From Rhodobacter sp. CZR27 (GTDB lineage Bacteria; Pseudomonadota; Alphaproteobacteria; Rhodobacterales; Rhodobacteraceae), in assembly GCF_002407205.1 (NCBI RefSeq), contig NZ_CP023548.1, positions 2,752,501 through 2,816,500 on the forward strand: a stretch of 64,000 nucleotides of DNA, in the 5' to 3' direction. Position 1 is the first letter of the stretch; each line of letters starts with the position of its first letter. A model generated the notes under the pieces. The model was not told the DNA's origin. It saw only the letters and a list, made by a program, of their open reading frames with translations, and did not search any database. Positions 19,045 to 28,225 of this stretch are shown piece after piece. The position numbers and the translations under genes are program-made.

Positions 19045-20119
19045 CCGGCTCGATCCCGGTGCCACCATCGGCATCCTCGGCGGGGGCCAGCTTGGCCGGA
19101 TGCTGGCCGTCGCGGCCTCGCGGCTCGGCTTTCGCACCCACATCTTCGAGCCGGGCGCCCATCCGCCCGCAGGGGATGTAGCGCATCGGGTGACAACGGC
19201 CCCTTATTCCGACGAGGCCGCACTGCGCGCCTTCGCGGCCTCGGTGGATGTCATCACCTACGAGTTCGAGAACATCCCCACCGCGGCGCTCGACCTTCTG
19301 GAAGCCGAGCGGCCGATCCGCCCCAACCGCCGCGCGCTGGCGATCAGCCAGGACCGGCTGGACGAAAAGGGCTTCCTGACCTCGCTGGGTCTTGCCGTGG
19401 CGCCCTATCGCGCGGTGACCACGCTCGAGGACCTAGAGACCGCGTTGCACGGCATCGGCACGCCGGCGATCCTGAAGACCACCCGGCTCGGCTATGACGG
19501 CAAGGGGCAGGCCCGGATCATGGAGCCCGACGATGCGGCCGAGGCCTTCGCCGCCATGGAGGGCCAGGCCGCGGTGGTCGAGGGCTTCGTCCGCTTCAGC
19601 CACGAGGTCTCGGTAATCGCTGCGCGGGGGCTCGATGGCTCGGTCTCGGTCTACGAGCCCGGCGAGAACGTGCACCTCTCCGGCATCCTGCACACGACGA
19701 CGGTTCCGGCACGGCTGACGCCTGCACAGCGCACCGATGCAGTGCTGCTGGCCGGACGGATCCTGAATGCGCTCGACTATGTCGGCGTGATGGGGGTGGA
19801 GCTGTTCGTGACGCCCGAGCAGCTGCTGGTGAACGAGATCGCGCCGCGCGTGCACAACTCGGGCCACTGGACGCAGAACGGCTGCGCGGTGGACCAGTTC
19901 GAGCAGCACATCCGCGCCGTGGCGGGCTGGCCGCTGGGCGATGGTTCGCGCTTTGCCGATGTCGAGATGGAGAACCTGATCGGCCACGACATCGCCCGCG
20001 TTCCGGCGCTGGCGCTCGAGAAGCACACGTCGATCCATCTCTACGGCAAGGCCGAGGCCCGGCCGGGGCGCAAGATGGGCCATGTGAACCGCGTCCTGCG
20101 ACCAGTGGACGGGGCATGA
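19037..20119 (+). CDS. purK: 5-(carboxyamino)imidazole ribonucleotide synthase
   Basis: 360 residues, ATP-grasp enzyme: [17 protein letters not shown] at the start, then [22 protein letters not shown] and [14 protein letters not shown]. It carboxylates AIR using ATP and bicarbonate to give N5-CAIR, the PurE substrate. It overlaps purE upstream, and its stop overlaps the start of the aminotransferase gene (ATGA), extending the transcript into genes with no obvious purine role. Confidence 0.96.
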   Translation: MTDRLDPGATIGILGGGQLGRMLAVAASRLGFRTHIFEPGAHPPAGDVAHRVTTAPYSDEAALRAFAASVDVITYEFENIPTAALDLLEAERPIRPNRRALAISQDRLDEKGFLTSLGLAVAPYRAVTTLEDLETALHGIGTPAILKTTRLGYDGKGQARIMEPDDAAEAFAAMEGQAAVVEGFVRFSHEVSVIAARGLDGSVSVYEPGENVHLSGILHTTTVPARLTPAQRTDAVLLAGRILNALDYVGVMGVELFVTPEQLLVNEIAPRVHNSGHWTQNGCAVDQFEQHIRAVAGWPLGDGSRFADVEMENLIGHDIARVPALALEKHTSIHLYGKAEARPGRKMGHVNRVLRPVDGA

Positions 20120-21567
20120 ACCCCGGCGGCCCCTCGCCGGAGCCAGCCCTGCCGGACGAGGCGACGGCCCTGCCCGGTGCAAGCGCGGCCGCGCCCGGGC
20201 CTGCCCTGCCCGGGATCGCGGGCGTGCCCGTCGACCGGCTCGAGGATTTCGCGAAGCGCGAACGGTCGCGCTACTGGAAGGCGCGCCCCCGGACGCGGCA
20301 GGCGCTGGAGCGGGGCGCCGACGCCTTCCTCGGCGGCGTGCCGATGCACTGGATGAAGGACTGGCCGACTCCCTTCCCGATGGTCGTCGACAGCGCGAAG
20401 GGCGCCCGCATCGCCGACATCGATGGCCACAGGCTCGACGATTTCTGCCTCGGCGACACCGGCTCGATGTTCGGGCACTCTCCTGTGCCGGTCGCGAAGG
20501 CGATCCGGCGGCAGGCGCGGCGCGGCCTGACCTGCATGCTGCCGACCGAGGACGCGCTGGAAGCCGGCCGGCTGCTGACCGAGCGCTTCGGCGCCTTCGC
20601 CTGGCAGATCGCCACCACCGCCACCGATGCCAACCGTTTCGCCCTGCGGGTGGCCCGCGCGGTGACGGGCCGTCCCAAGGTGCTGGTGTTCAACGGCTGC
20701 TACCACGGCACTGTGGACGAGACGATGGTGACGGTGCGGGACGGCCGCACGGCCGCCCGGCCGGGCCTCGTCGGGCAGGTGGCGGACCTTGGCCTGACCG
20801 CCATCGCGGTCGAGTTCAACGACGTGGCCGCCGTCGAGGCGGCGCTGGCCACCGGAGAGATCGCCGCCATCCTGACCGAGCCGGTCATGACCAACTCCTG
20901 CATGGTCCTGCCCGAGGCCGGGTTCCACGACGCGCTGCGCACCCTCTCGCGCCGGCACGGGACGCTGCTGATCATCGACGAGACGCACACGATCTCGTCC
21001 GGCCTAGGCGGCTACGCGCGGGTGCACAGCCTGTCGCCCGACATCCTCGTGATCGGCAAATGCGTGGCGGGCGGGATGCCGACCGCCGTCTGGGGCCTCT
21101 CGCCCGAGGTGGCGCATCGCTTCGCGGAATACGACGCCGCGCGGCCTGCTGGCCACTCCGGCATGGGCACCACGCTCTCGGGCAATCCGATGCAGTTCGC
21201 CTGCCTGCTCGCCACCCTTGCCGAGGTGATGACGCCCGACAATTACGCGCGGATGGAGCGGAGGGCGGACCGTCTTGCCGAGGGCCTTTCCCGCGCCATC
21301 GCACGATCCGGCGCGCCGTGGCATGTCGTGCGCGTCGGCGCCCGGGTCGAGTTCATCTGCGCCCCCGGCCCGCTCCGCAACGGCGCCGAGGCGGCGCTTG
21401 CCCACCATCCGCAACTCGAGACCGCCATCCACCTCGGCCTGCTGAACCGCGGCTGCCTGATCGCGCCGTTCCACAACATGATGCTGGTCAGCCCCGCGAC
21501 GCGGAAGCGCCAGATCGACCGCCTGATCGCCGCCTTCGACGACATCCTGTTCCAGCTTTTCGCGTGA
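20116..21567 (+). CDS. Class III PLP-dependent aminotransferase (glutamate-1-semialdehyde aminomutase-like)
   Basis: 483 residues. The PLP fold markers are clear: GDTGSMFGHSP, FNGCYHGTVDE, LLIIDETHTISSG, and the Schiff-base Lys in DILVIGKCVAGGMP. The first 45 residues are a low-complexity Pro/Ala/Gly extension absent from most relatives. It resembles glutamate-1-semialdehyde aminomutases but is longer and has a different C terminus, so hemL is not assigned. Overlap with purK and closeness to the glutamine-synthetase-like gene suggest both work on one amine or amino acid substrate. Confidence 0.85.
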   Translation: MNPGGPSPEPALPDEATALPGASAAAPGPALPGIAGVPVDRLEDFAKRERSRYWKARPRTRQALERGADAFLGGVPMHWMKDWPTPFPMVVDSAKGARIADIDGHRLDDFCLGDTGSMFGHSPVPVAKAIRRQARRGLTCMLPTEDALEAGRLLTERFGAFAWQIATTATDANRFALRVARAVTGRPKVLVFNGCYHGTVDETMVTVRDGRTAARPGLVGQVADLGLTAIAVEFNDVAAVEAALATGEIAAILTEPVMTNSCMVLPEAGFHDALRTLSRRHGTLLIIDETHTISSGLGGYARVHSLSPDILVIGKCVAGGMPTAVWGLSPEVAHRFAEYDAARPAGHSGMGTTLSGNPMQFACLLATLAEVMTPDNYARMERRADRLAEGLSRAIARSGAPWHVVRVGARVEFICAPGPLRNGAEAALAHHPQLETAIHLGLLNRGCLIAPFHNMMLVSPATRKRQIDRLIAAFDDILFQLFA

Positions 21568-21575
21568 CCCTGACG

Positions 21576-22970
21576 ATGACCGACCAGCCCAGCCCCTCCG
21601 GCTCCACCCTTGCCGAAGCCGAAGCCTTCCTCGCCGCCCATCCCGAGATCGAGGCCTTCGACATCGTCCTGCACGATGCGAACGGCATCGGCCGCGGCAA
21701 GATCATCCGCCGGCACGAGCTTCTGTCGTTCTACAAGGGAGGCCGGCACCTGCCGATCTCGATCCTCGGCCTCGACATCTGCGGCGAGGACGTGCACGAG
21801 ACCGGGCTGATCTGGGACCAGGGCGACGGCGACCTGCGCGCCTGGCCGATTCCCGGCACACTGGTGCCGCTCCACGGCACCAACCCGCCGCGCGGCGAGG
21901 TCTTCATGTCGATGTATGACCTCGAGGGCAATCCGATGACCTCGGACCCGCGCCATGCCCTTGAGCGGCAGGTCAAGGCGCTGGCGGATCTGGGCCTTTA
22001 TCCTTCTGCGGCCTTCGAGCTGGAGTTCTTCCTGCTGGCCAACGACCGCGGGCCTGACGGCCGCGTGCGGCCCGCGCGCGACGTGCTGGACGGCCGCGCG
22101 AGCCACAAGACCGAGGTCTATTCCGTCGATCACCTGCACGGGATGATGCCGCTGTTTGCCGACATCTACGCGGGCGCCGCGAAGGCCGGGATCAAGGCCG
22201 AGACGATGATCTCGGAATATGCGCCGGGCCAGTATGAACTGACGCTGCACTACCGCACCGACATCCTGATGGCCGCCGATGACCTGATGCGGCTGAAGCG
22301 GATCGTGCGGGCGCAGGCGCGGGCGCACGGCGTGACCGCCTGCTTCATGGCGAAGCCGGTGGAAAGCTACGCAGGCTCGGGCATGCACCTGCATGTCTCG
22401 CTGTGCGACCGCGAGGGGCGCAACATCTTCGTCGAGGAGAAGGAGGGCGAGTGGTCCCGCCCAATCCTCCACGCGCTCGGCGGGCTGCGCGAGACGATGG
22501 GCGAATCGATGCTGGTCTTTGCCCCGCACGCGAATTCGTGGCGCCGCTTCGCCAGCCAGAGCTACGCGCCCGTCTCGCCGACCTGGGGCGTGAACAACCG
22601 CTCGGTGGCGCTGCGGATCCCTGCGGGCGACATGCGCGCCCGCCGGATCGAGCATCGCCCCGCGGGCGTGGACGCCAACCCCTATCTGGTGGCCGCGACG
22701 GTCCTTGCCGGCATCCGGCGCGGGCTGGAACAGCAGATCGACCCAGGCCCCGAAACCACCGGCAACGGCTATGCCGAGGCTCAAGACGCGCCACCGATCC
22801 CGACCTGCTGGCGCTCGGCGATCCTGGCGGCGCAGCACTCGGCCTTCCTGCGCGAGGCGCTGGGGCCGGACATGCACCGCACCTTCACCGCAATCAAGGC
22901 GGCGGAATATGCCCGGGTGGCGCGGACGATCCCAGACGTGGACTATGACCTCTATCTTCACACGGTCTGA
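21576..22970 (+). CDS. Glutamine synthetase family protein (gamma-glutamylamine ligase type)
   Basis: 464 residues. The beta-grasp N domain starts AFDIVLHDANGIGRGK. The catalytic domain has AAFELEFFLL, MISEYAPGQYELTL, AGSGMHLHVSL and NPYLVAATVLAG. It belongs to the branch that ligates glutamate to amines (PuuA, gamma-glutamylputrescine synthetase and relatives) rather than housekeeping GlnA: the adenylylation Tyr region is missing. The ATG at 21576 is 9 bp after the aminotransferase stop. A GTG overlapping that stop is a possible alternative start. Substrate amine unknown. Confidence 0.88.
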   Translation: MTDQPSPSGSTLAEAEAFLAAHPEIEAFDIVLHDANGIGRGKIIRRHELLSFYKGGRHLPISILGLDICGEDVHETGLIWDQGDGDLRAWPIPGTLVPLHGTNPPRGEVFMSMYDLEGNPMTSDPRHALERQVKALADLGLYPSAAFELEFFLLANDRGPDGRVRPARDVLDGRASHKTEVYSVDHLHGMMPLFADIYAGAAKAGIKAETMISEYAPGQYELTLHYRTDILMAADDLMRLKRIVRAQARAHGVTACFMAKPVESYAGSGMHLHVSLCDREGRNIFVEEKEGEWSRPILHALGGLRETMGESMLVFAPHANSWRRFASQSYAPVSPTWGVNNRSVALRIPAGDMRARRIEHRPAGVDANPYLVAATVLAGIRRGLEQQIDPGPETTGNGYAEAQDAPPIPTCWRSAILAAQHSAFLREALGPDMHRTFTAIKAAEYARVARTIPDVDYDLYLHTV

Positions 22971-23031
22971 CGCCCGGCCGCACGCAGCCTCGGCGCTGGA
23001 TTGCGGAGCCGGCCTGCTCTAGGCTGCCGAC

Positions 23032-25602
23032 ATGGGTCCGCAACGCGACACCGAGACAGAGCGGTCGCGCGCCGCTGACACCATCTGGGGAAAGCTGCGG
23101 CTGCCTGTGGCGGTCCTTGTCGTGATCGCCTCGGCGACCGCCATCATCGCCCTGGCCTTCGACGCGCGGCAGCGGTTCCTCGGCGTCGACTACGCCCCGA
23201 CCGAGACGGTCGAGCGGGAACTCGTGCTTTTCGAGAACGGCCTGGTCACGCTCTCCGCCGCACTGGCGACCGGCCCCGACAGCACCCCGGATGCGATCCG
23301 CGAGGTTCTGGACCGGATCGGCGCCGATCTCGACCGCCTGAACGCGGCCTTCGCCGAAGCCGAAGTCCTGTGGGCGCCGGCCTATGCCGAGGGACTGGCC
23401 CAGTTGCGCCTGTTCGCCGAGGATGCGGCGCCGCTGACGGCGGCCGACGACGATGCGGTGCGCGAGGCGACGCCATGGATCGCGGCGGCGCTGCCGGATC
23501 TTCAGGCCGCCCTCACCCGCCTTTCGCTTCAGGCCCGCGCCGACCACGAGGAGCTGAACGCCCGGAACCGCGCGATCATCGGCAATTCGCTCCTGCGGCT
23601 GGTGACACTGACCGGCATCCTCGTCGCGGTGCTGTCGGCCGGCTCGCTGCAACTTCTGCGGCTTTACCTGCGCTCGCGCGAGCAGGCGGATGCGGCCCGC
23701 CGTGCCGGGGCGCGGCTCGAGGCGGTCTTCCGCACCTCCGCGGATGCGATCCTCGTGACCGACTGGAACGGCCGGGTGCTCGACTGCAACCGGGCCACGC
23801 TGGCGATCTTCGGCCATCCGCGCGAGCGGCTGTGCGGGATCGACGCGATGGACATGCTGTTTCCGGCCGAGGTGAAGGAGGCGCAGAAGGCGCGGGTGGT
23901 CGAGGCGCTTCGCATCTCGGACCCCCGCATCGACGGGCCGCTGCGACTGGAACTCGAGGCGATCCACGCCGACGGATCGCGCTTTCCCGTCGAGGTCTCG
24001 CTGGCTGCCGCGAGGCTTGACGGCGAGGAGATCATCGTGGCGCTTCTGCGCGACATCTCGGCACGGCGCGGCGCGGAGGCTGAGCTGACCGATGCGCGCG
24101 ACCGGGCGCTGGCCGGCGAACAGGCGAAGGCCCGCTTCCTGGCCGTGATGAGCCACGAGATGCGCACGCCCCTGAACGGCCTTGCCGGCTCGATCGAACT
24201 CCTCGCCCAGACGCCGCTCGACCCGCACCAGCGCAAGCTGGTCTCGGTGCTGCGCGCCTCGGCCGAGATCCTGCTGGACCATGTCAACTCGGTCCTCGAC
24301 ATCGCCCGCTCCGAGGCGCGGCCCTCCGAGGCGGAGCTGGCCGACTTCGACTTCGACCGGCTGCTCGATGATTGCATCGCGAACCAGGCCGGCTGGGCGG
24401 CAGGCAGCGGCAATCGGCTGGACCGCATCGACCGGTCCGGCCCCATAGGCCTGCTGAGGGGAGAGCCCGCGCGGCTGCGGCAGGTGTTGCTGAACCTGCT
24501 GGGGAACGCGGTGAAGTTCACCCGCAACGGCCGGATCCTGGTCGAGACAGCGACGATCGACGACATGCTCGAAATCCGGGTCATCGACACGGGCATCGGC
24601 ATCCCCGTGGAGCATCACGAAAGGATCTTCGAGGATTTCGTGACGCTCGACGCAGGCTATGACCGCCGCTCGGGCGGCACGGGGCTCGGGCTTGGCATCG
24701 CGCGGCGGCTGGCGCGGAACATGGGGGGCGACATCTCGGTGACCAGCGCGCCGGGCAGCGGCAGCCGCTTCACCGTCCGCCTGCCGCTGAGGCGGCCGGA
24801 AGCCGCCCCCGCCCAAGGCGCGCCCGAAGCGGAGCCATCGCAGGACGCGCTGTCGGTGCTGCTGATCGAGGACAACGACATCAACCGCTTCATCGCCCAG
24901 ACCTTCCTCGAAAGCGCGGGCCATCACGTCGTGACGGCCCGCAACGGCCCGGAGGGTCTGGCAGCCGCCAATGACCGGCGCTTCGACGTGGTGCTGACCG
25001 ACATCGGGATGCCGGGACTCGACGGGCTGCAGGTGGCGCGGCTGATCCGCGATGGCGGCGGCCCGAGTGCGCGGTCGCGCATCCTTGCCGTGACGGCCCA
25101 CTCCCTTGCCGCCGCCCCCGAGGCGCTGGAGCGCGCGGGCATCGACGGCTGCGTCGAGAAGCCTGTCGGCCGCGACCTCCTGCTGCGCCTGCTGCACAGC
25201 CCGCCCGAGCCGGCCCTGCCCATGGTCGAGCAGCCGATCGACACCGCACAGATCCGCGAGCTTCGCAACCAGATCAGCGCTCCTGCGCTGGCCGCCCTGA
25301 TCCGGCAGATGATCCTGGACGGGGACGCCATCCTCGACCGCCTGCAGGCTCTGGGTCCCGTTGCGGCGCCCGAGGAGGTGCGGCGGCTGGCGCACCAGAT
25401 GGCGGGCGCCGTCAGCACCTTCGGCACCGGTCCGCTCCACCGCCGCCTGCGCCAGTTGCTCGAGGCGCTGCGCGGCGAGGGTCCGACGGCGGCGCATCTG
25501 GCGGCGCTTCCCGACCTCTGGCAGCGCACCCGGGCGGCGCTGGCCGAGGAAGGCCGCTGCTTGGAAGCCGACGACACGCCGCTCCCGCCCGCGCAGGTCT
25601 AG
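23032..25602 (+). CDS. Hybrid sensor histidine kinase with PAS, receiver and HPt domains
   Basis: 856 residues. TM1 at about 22-45, a periplasmic helical domain (about 46-183), TM2 (about 188-212), PAS (about 225-345), HisKA with His375 in FLAVMSHEMRTPL, HATPase with NLLGNAVKFT and DTGIGIP, receiver with Asp657 (VVLTDIGMPGLDG), and HPt with His788 (RRLAHQMAGA). This is a full internal phosphorelay of the TorS/ArcB type. No response regulator lies beside it, so its output is unknown. It ends with a stop overlapping that of the convergent CbiX-like gene. Confidence 0.93.
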   Translation: MGPQRDTETERSRAADTIWGKLRLPVAVLVVIASATAIIALAFDARQRFLGVDYAPTETVERELVLFENGLVTLSAALATGPDSTPDAIREVLDRIGADLDRLNAAFAEAEVLWAPAYAEGLAQLRLFAEDAAPLTAADDDAVREATPWIAAALPDLQAALTRLSLQARADHEELNARNRAIIGNSLLRLVTLTGILVAVLSAGSLQLLRLYLRSREQADAARRAGARLEAVFRTSADAILVTDWNGRVLDCNRATLAIFGHPRERLCGIDAMDMLFPAEVKEAQKARVVEALRISDPRIDGPLRLELEAIHADGSRFPVEVSLAAARLDGEEIIVALLRDISARRGAEAELTDARDRALAGEQAKARFLAVMSHEMRTPLNGLAGSIELLAQTPLDPHQRKLVSVLRASAEILLDHVNSVLDIARSEARPSEAELADFDFDRLLDDCIANQAGWAAGSGNRLDRIDRSGPIGLLRGEPARLRQVLLNLLGNAVKFTRNGRILVETATIDDMLEIRVIDTGIGIPVEHHERIFEDFVTLDAGYDRRSGGTGLGLGIARRLARNMGGDISVTSAPGSGSRFTVRLPLRRPEAAPAQGAPEAEPSQDALSVLLIEDNDINRFIAQTFLESAGHHVVTARNGPEGLAAANDRRFDVVLTDIGMPGLDGLQVARLIRDGGGPSARSRILAVTAHSLAAAPEALERAGIDGCVEKPVGRDLLLRLLHSPPEPALPMVEQPIDTAQIRELRNQISAPALAALIRQMILDGDAILDRLQALGPVAAPEEVRRLAHQMAGAVSTFGTGPLHRRLRQLLEALRGEGPTAAHLAALPDLWQRTRAALAEEGRCLEADDTPLPPAQV

Positions 25603-26288
25603 AGCGCGCGGATCGCCCGCGCCATCAGCGCCGGTGCCCGCGGATCAAGCCCGACCGGCTGCAGGACGCGGCCGGCAAAGCCACCCTCCTCCAGTGCGGC
25701 CGGCAGGTCGTCGATCACATGGCCGCCGCGCGCGGCGAAGAACGGCAGGCACAGCGCCCCGGGCATCCGGCGGGCCACGCTGGAGATCGTCGGTTCCTGG
25801 TCGATGAAGCCCGCCTCGCAGGGCAGCCCGAGGTCTCGCGACAGGCGATCGGCCATGGCACGCGCGACATCGGACGGGGCCGGGCTGCGGAACGACCCAT
25901 GCGCCGCCAGAAGGATCGCCGGGGCGGGCGCCTCGGCCAGCGCCTCGCGGGCCATGGTGACGACGAGGTCCGCAACCGCGGGGTCGGTTCCGAAGGGCTC
26001 GGCGATGCGCCAGCCGGCGCCGCCGGCCGCCGAAAGGCGCCGCGGCAGGTTGCTGCGGGTGAACCAGCCGCCCGCCATGAACAGCGGATAGACGATGCCC
26101 GGCGCCGCGGCCGAGGCAATCGCACGGGCCAGGGCCTCCGGCTCGGCGAGGGTCGCCGAGGCGACGTGCCATCCCGGCAGGTGCGCCGCGACCTTCCCGG
26201 CCAGCGCCGCGATCTCGGCTGCCGCCGGACCGGGATCGGACGGCTGTCCATGTGCCACGATCAGCGCCACCCTCGCCGCTTGCGTCAT
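25599..26288 (-). CDS. CbiX/sirohydrochlorin chelatase-like protein
   Basis: 229 residues with two related halves: LIVAHGQPSDPGPAA at the N terminus and LLAAHGSFRSPAPSDVA in the second half, both giving the chelatase His. LPFFAARGGHVIDDLP carries a further His. The fold is the type II chelatase family that inserts cobalt, nickel or iron into tetrapyrroles. No other cobalamin or siroheme gene is near. The ATG at 26286-26288 has GGGAGGAAG upstream. The stop codon overlaps that of the histidine kinase on the other strand. Confidence 0.8.
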   Translation of the reverse strand: MTQAARVALIVAHGQPSDPGPAAAEIAALAGKVAAHLPGWHVASATLAEPEALARAIASAAAPGIVYPLFMAGGWFTRSNLPRRLSAAGGAGWRIAEPFGTDPAVADLVVTMAREALAEAPAPAILLAAHGSFRSPAPSDVARAMADRLSRDLGLPCEAGFIDQEPTISSVARRMPGALCLPFFAARGGHVIDDLPAALEEGGFAGRVLQPVGLDPRAPALMARAIRAL

Positions 26289-26751
26289 CCCGCTTCCTCC
26301 CTGCCGCGCATCCGGGCGATTGGGGGCCATTCCGGCCGGCGGTGCAAGGCCGGGCCGATCACTTCCCGGGCAGGACGTCGCTCGGGGCGCAGAGCGGCAA
26401 ACGATCCATCTGCGGTATATGTTGACGCACCCCCCTGCCCGATCCTTGACTCGATCCGGGCCCGATCCGATGCTGGCGGGCGTGGTGCGAGTTTGGCGGG
26501 TTCCTTTCGGAACGGCGCAAGGTGCCATGGCGGCGCCGCGCTCCTGCAACATCAAGGATCGGTCGCGGGACGCGGCCGCTGACGGACCGCCGGGACGCCT
26601 GTTCCGGCTGCCGGTCGCCGTGAAGGCACGCCTTCGCGGGAAGGGAACGCTCGGGGAGCAGCAGGCACAAGGGAAGACCGATTGTCGCAGGTGCGGGGTC
26701 GCGCCTTCGGCAAACTTGTTTCTGCACCTGCACGTCATTAAGGGGCGAGGG
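26289..26751 (+). other. 463-bp non-coding region upstream of appA
   Basis: Separates the divergent CbiX-like and appA genes. No convincing gene on either strand. TTGAC elements occur at about 26422 and 26446 on the plus strand, but no matching -10 box is clear. No TGT-N12-ACA palindrome is visible, so PpsR control of appA itself is not supported. An AAGGGGCGAGGG ribosome site precedes the appA ATG. Confidence 0.5.
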
Positions 26752-28104
26752 ATGGCAAAAGAACTCAAGGCGGACGTCGCGATGGCGGGCTCGGAACTGA
26801 TCTCTTGCTGTTACCGCAGCATTGCTGCCCCCGACCTGACCGTGCGCGACGTTCTCGACATCGTCGAGGCCTCGCAGGTGAGGAACGCCGAGATGCAGAT
26901 CACCGGCGCGCTGCTGTTCGCGGGCGGCCATTTCCTGCAGTGGCTCGAGGGGCCGGCGGATGCCGTGGCGGGCATCATGGGCTACATCGGCCGCGACAAC
27001 CGCCACCACCATGTCGAGATCCTGTCGCACGAACCGATCACCGAGCGCCGCTTTGCCGACTGGCACATGCAGCTGTCCTGTCCGGAGACGGACAGCCGCT
27101 TCCTCGGGCTCGCCGGCTGCGAGAATGTCGTGACGGTGGGCCGCAGCCTGCTGCCGGATGACACCAACATCCTCGCCATCGACCGCATCCTGGCCCTGCG
27201 CCGCTTCCTGGCCGATGTCTGCGCCGCCCGCGGCCTTGCGCGCGACCCCGACTCCGACGGGCGGACCCTCGCGATCTTCTCGATGCGCGGCCGCGCGGCC
27301 CAGCGCGAGGCGCGGGCCGAGGTTTCGGCGCGGCTCGCGGACATGCTGCTGGCCAACCCCCTCTCCCGCCTCTCCGACATCGAGTCGCTGCTGCGCGCCC
27401 ATGCGCCCGCCGCCAGCGACTTCGCGCAGCTCTACGAGACCTGCGCCGAGCGGATGCGGCGCCAGCTGGCCGAAGACCGGATCTCGGCGCTGCAGGTCAC
27501 GCTGGCCGCCTCGGCGCTGCAGATGGTGCTGCGCCGCATCCATCACCTGCCCGATCCGCAGAAGAGCCACGGCGCCGTGACCGTGACCGCCGCGCCGGGC
27601 CGGAAACCGATTCTCGAGGCGGCTATTGCCGGCGAGATGCTGCGCGCCGCCGGCTGGTCCACCTCGGTGATCCATCCGGAAAGCAGCCGGGAACTGCTCG
27701 ACCGCCTGAAGGTGACGCGGACGGCAACCCTCGTGATCGCGCCGAGCCTTCTGGAAGACACCGACCACGACGGCGACATCTTCCGCCTGATCGCGGACGT
27801 GCGGGCCGAGGCGGATCTGCCGGCGCAACGCATCCTCGTGGGCGGGCGGCTGGGCCGGATGACCCCGTCCATGCTGCGCGAGGCCGGCGCCGACGCCGGG
27901 TTCCGCCACCTCTCCGACCTTGCCGGCTGCGTCGCGCGCGTCGCCTGCCCCCAGAATGCCGACTGCTGCTCGATGCGGGCCTGCCGGATGCCGAGCATGC
28001 AGTGCTGCGACAAGCGCATCAACTCGGACTTCCTGCTGGCGAACGTGATGCCAAGCGTTCTCAGCCGGATGTCGGCCCGTCAGGACCGGCGCCGGAGCGC
28101 ATAG
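26752..28104 (+). CDS. appA: AppA: BLUF blue-light and redox sensor, antirepressor of PpsR
   Basis: 450 residues, the length of R. sphaeroides AppA. The BLUF domain (about 15-110) has the photocycle residues at the same numbers: Tyr21 (CCYRS), Gln63 and Trp64 (FLQWLEG) and Trp104 (DWHMQ). A middle helical region (about 160-260) leads to a SCHIC domain (about 270-405), a B12-binding-like fold that binds heme in the known protein. The C terminus is Cys-rich (eight Cys between about 404 and 424). AppA releases PpsR from photosynthesis promoters in low light or low oxygen. Oddity: position 284, the heme-linked His as I recall it, is Arg here (APGRKPILEA). Confidence 0.93.
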   Translation: MAKELKADVAMAGSELISCCYRSIAAPDLTVRDVLDIVEASQVRNAEMQITGALLFAGGHFLQWLEGPADAVAGIMGYIGRDNRHHHVEILSHEPITERRFADWHMQLSCPETDSRFLGLAGCENVVTVGRSLLPDDTNILAIDRILALRRFLADVCAARGLARDPDSDGRTLAIFSMRGRAAQREARAEVSARLADMLLANPLSRLSDIESLLRAHAPAASDFAQLYETCAERMRRQLAEDRISALQVTLAASALQMVLRRIHHLPDPQKSHGAVTVTAAPGRKPILEAAIAGEMLRAAGWSTSVIHPESSRELLDRLKVTRTATLVIAPSLLEDTDHDGDIFRLIADVRAEADLPAQRILVGGRLGRMTPSMLREAGADAGFRHLSDLAGCVARVACPQNADCCSMRACRMPSMQCCDKRINSDFLLANVMPSVLSRMSARQDRRRSA

Positions 28105-28225
28105 GGAAACATTCTTTTTTTCGTCCGAAACTCCCAAGGCGCGGGTGCATCTCGCGGATGTTCGCTTAAATAGGGGCGAGGCGGCCCGCCGGCCGCTGCA
28201 AGGGGGAGGCACGGCCGGACCGCCG

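Noticed and set aside
26095..26751. In-frame extension upstream of appA
   Set aside because: BLUF numbering (Tyr21, Gln63, Trp104) and the ribosome site fix the start at 26752; the extension has no domain.
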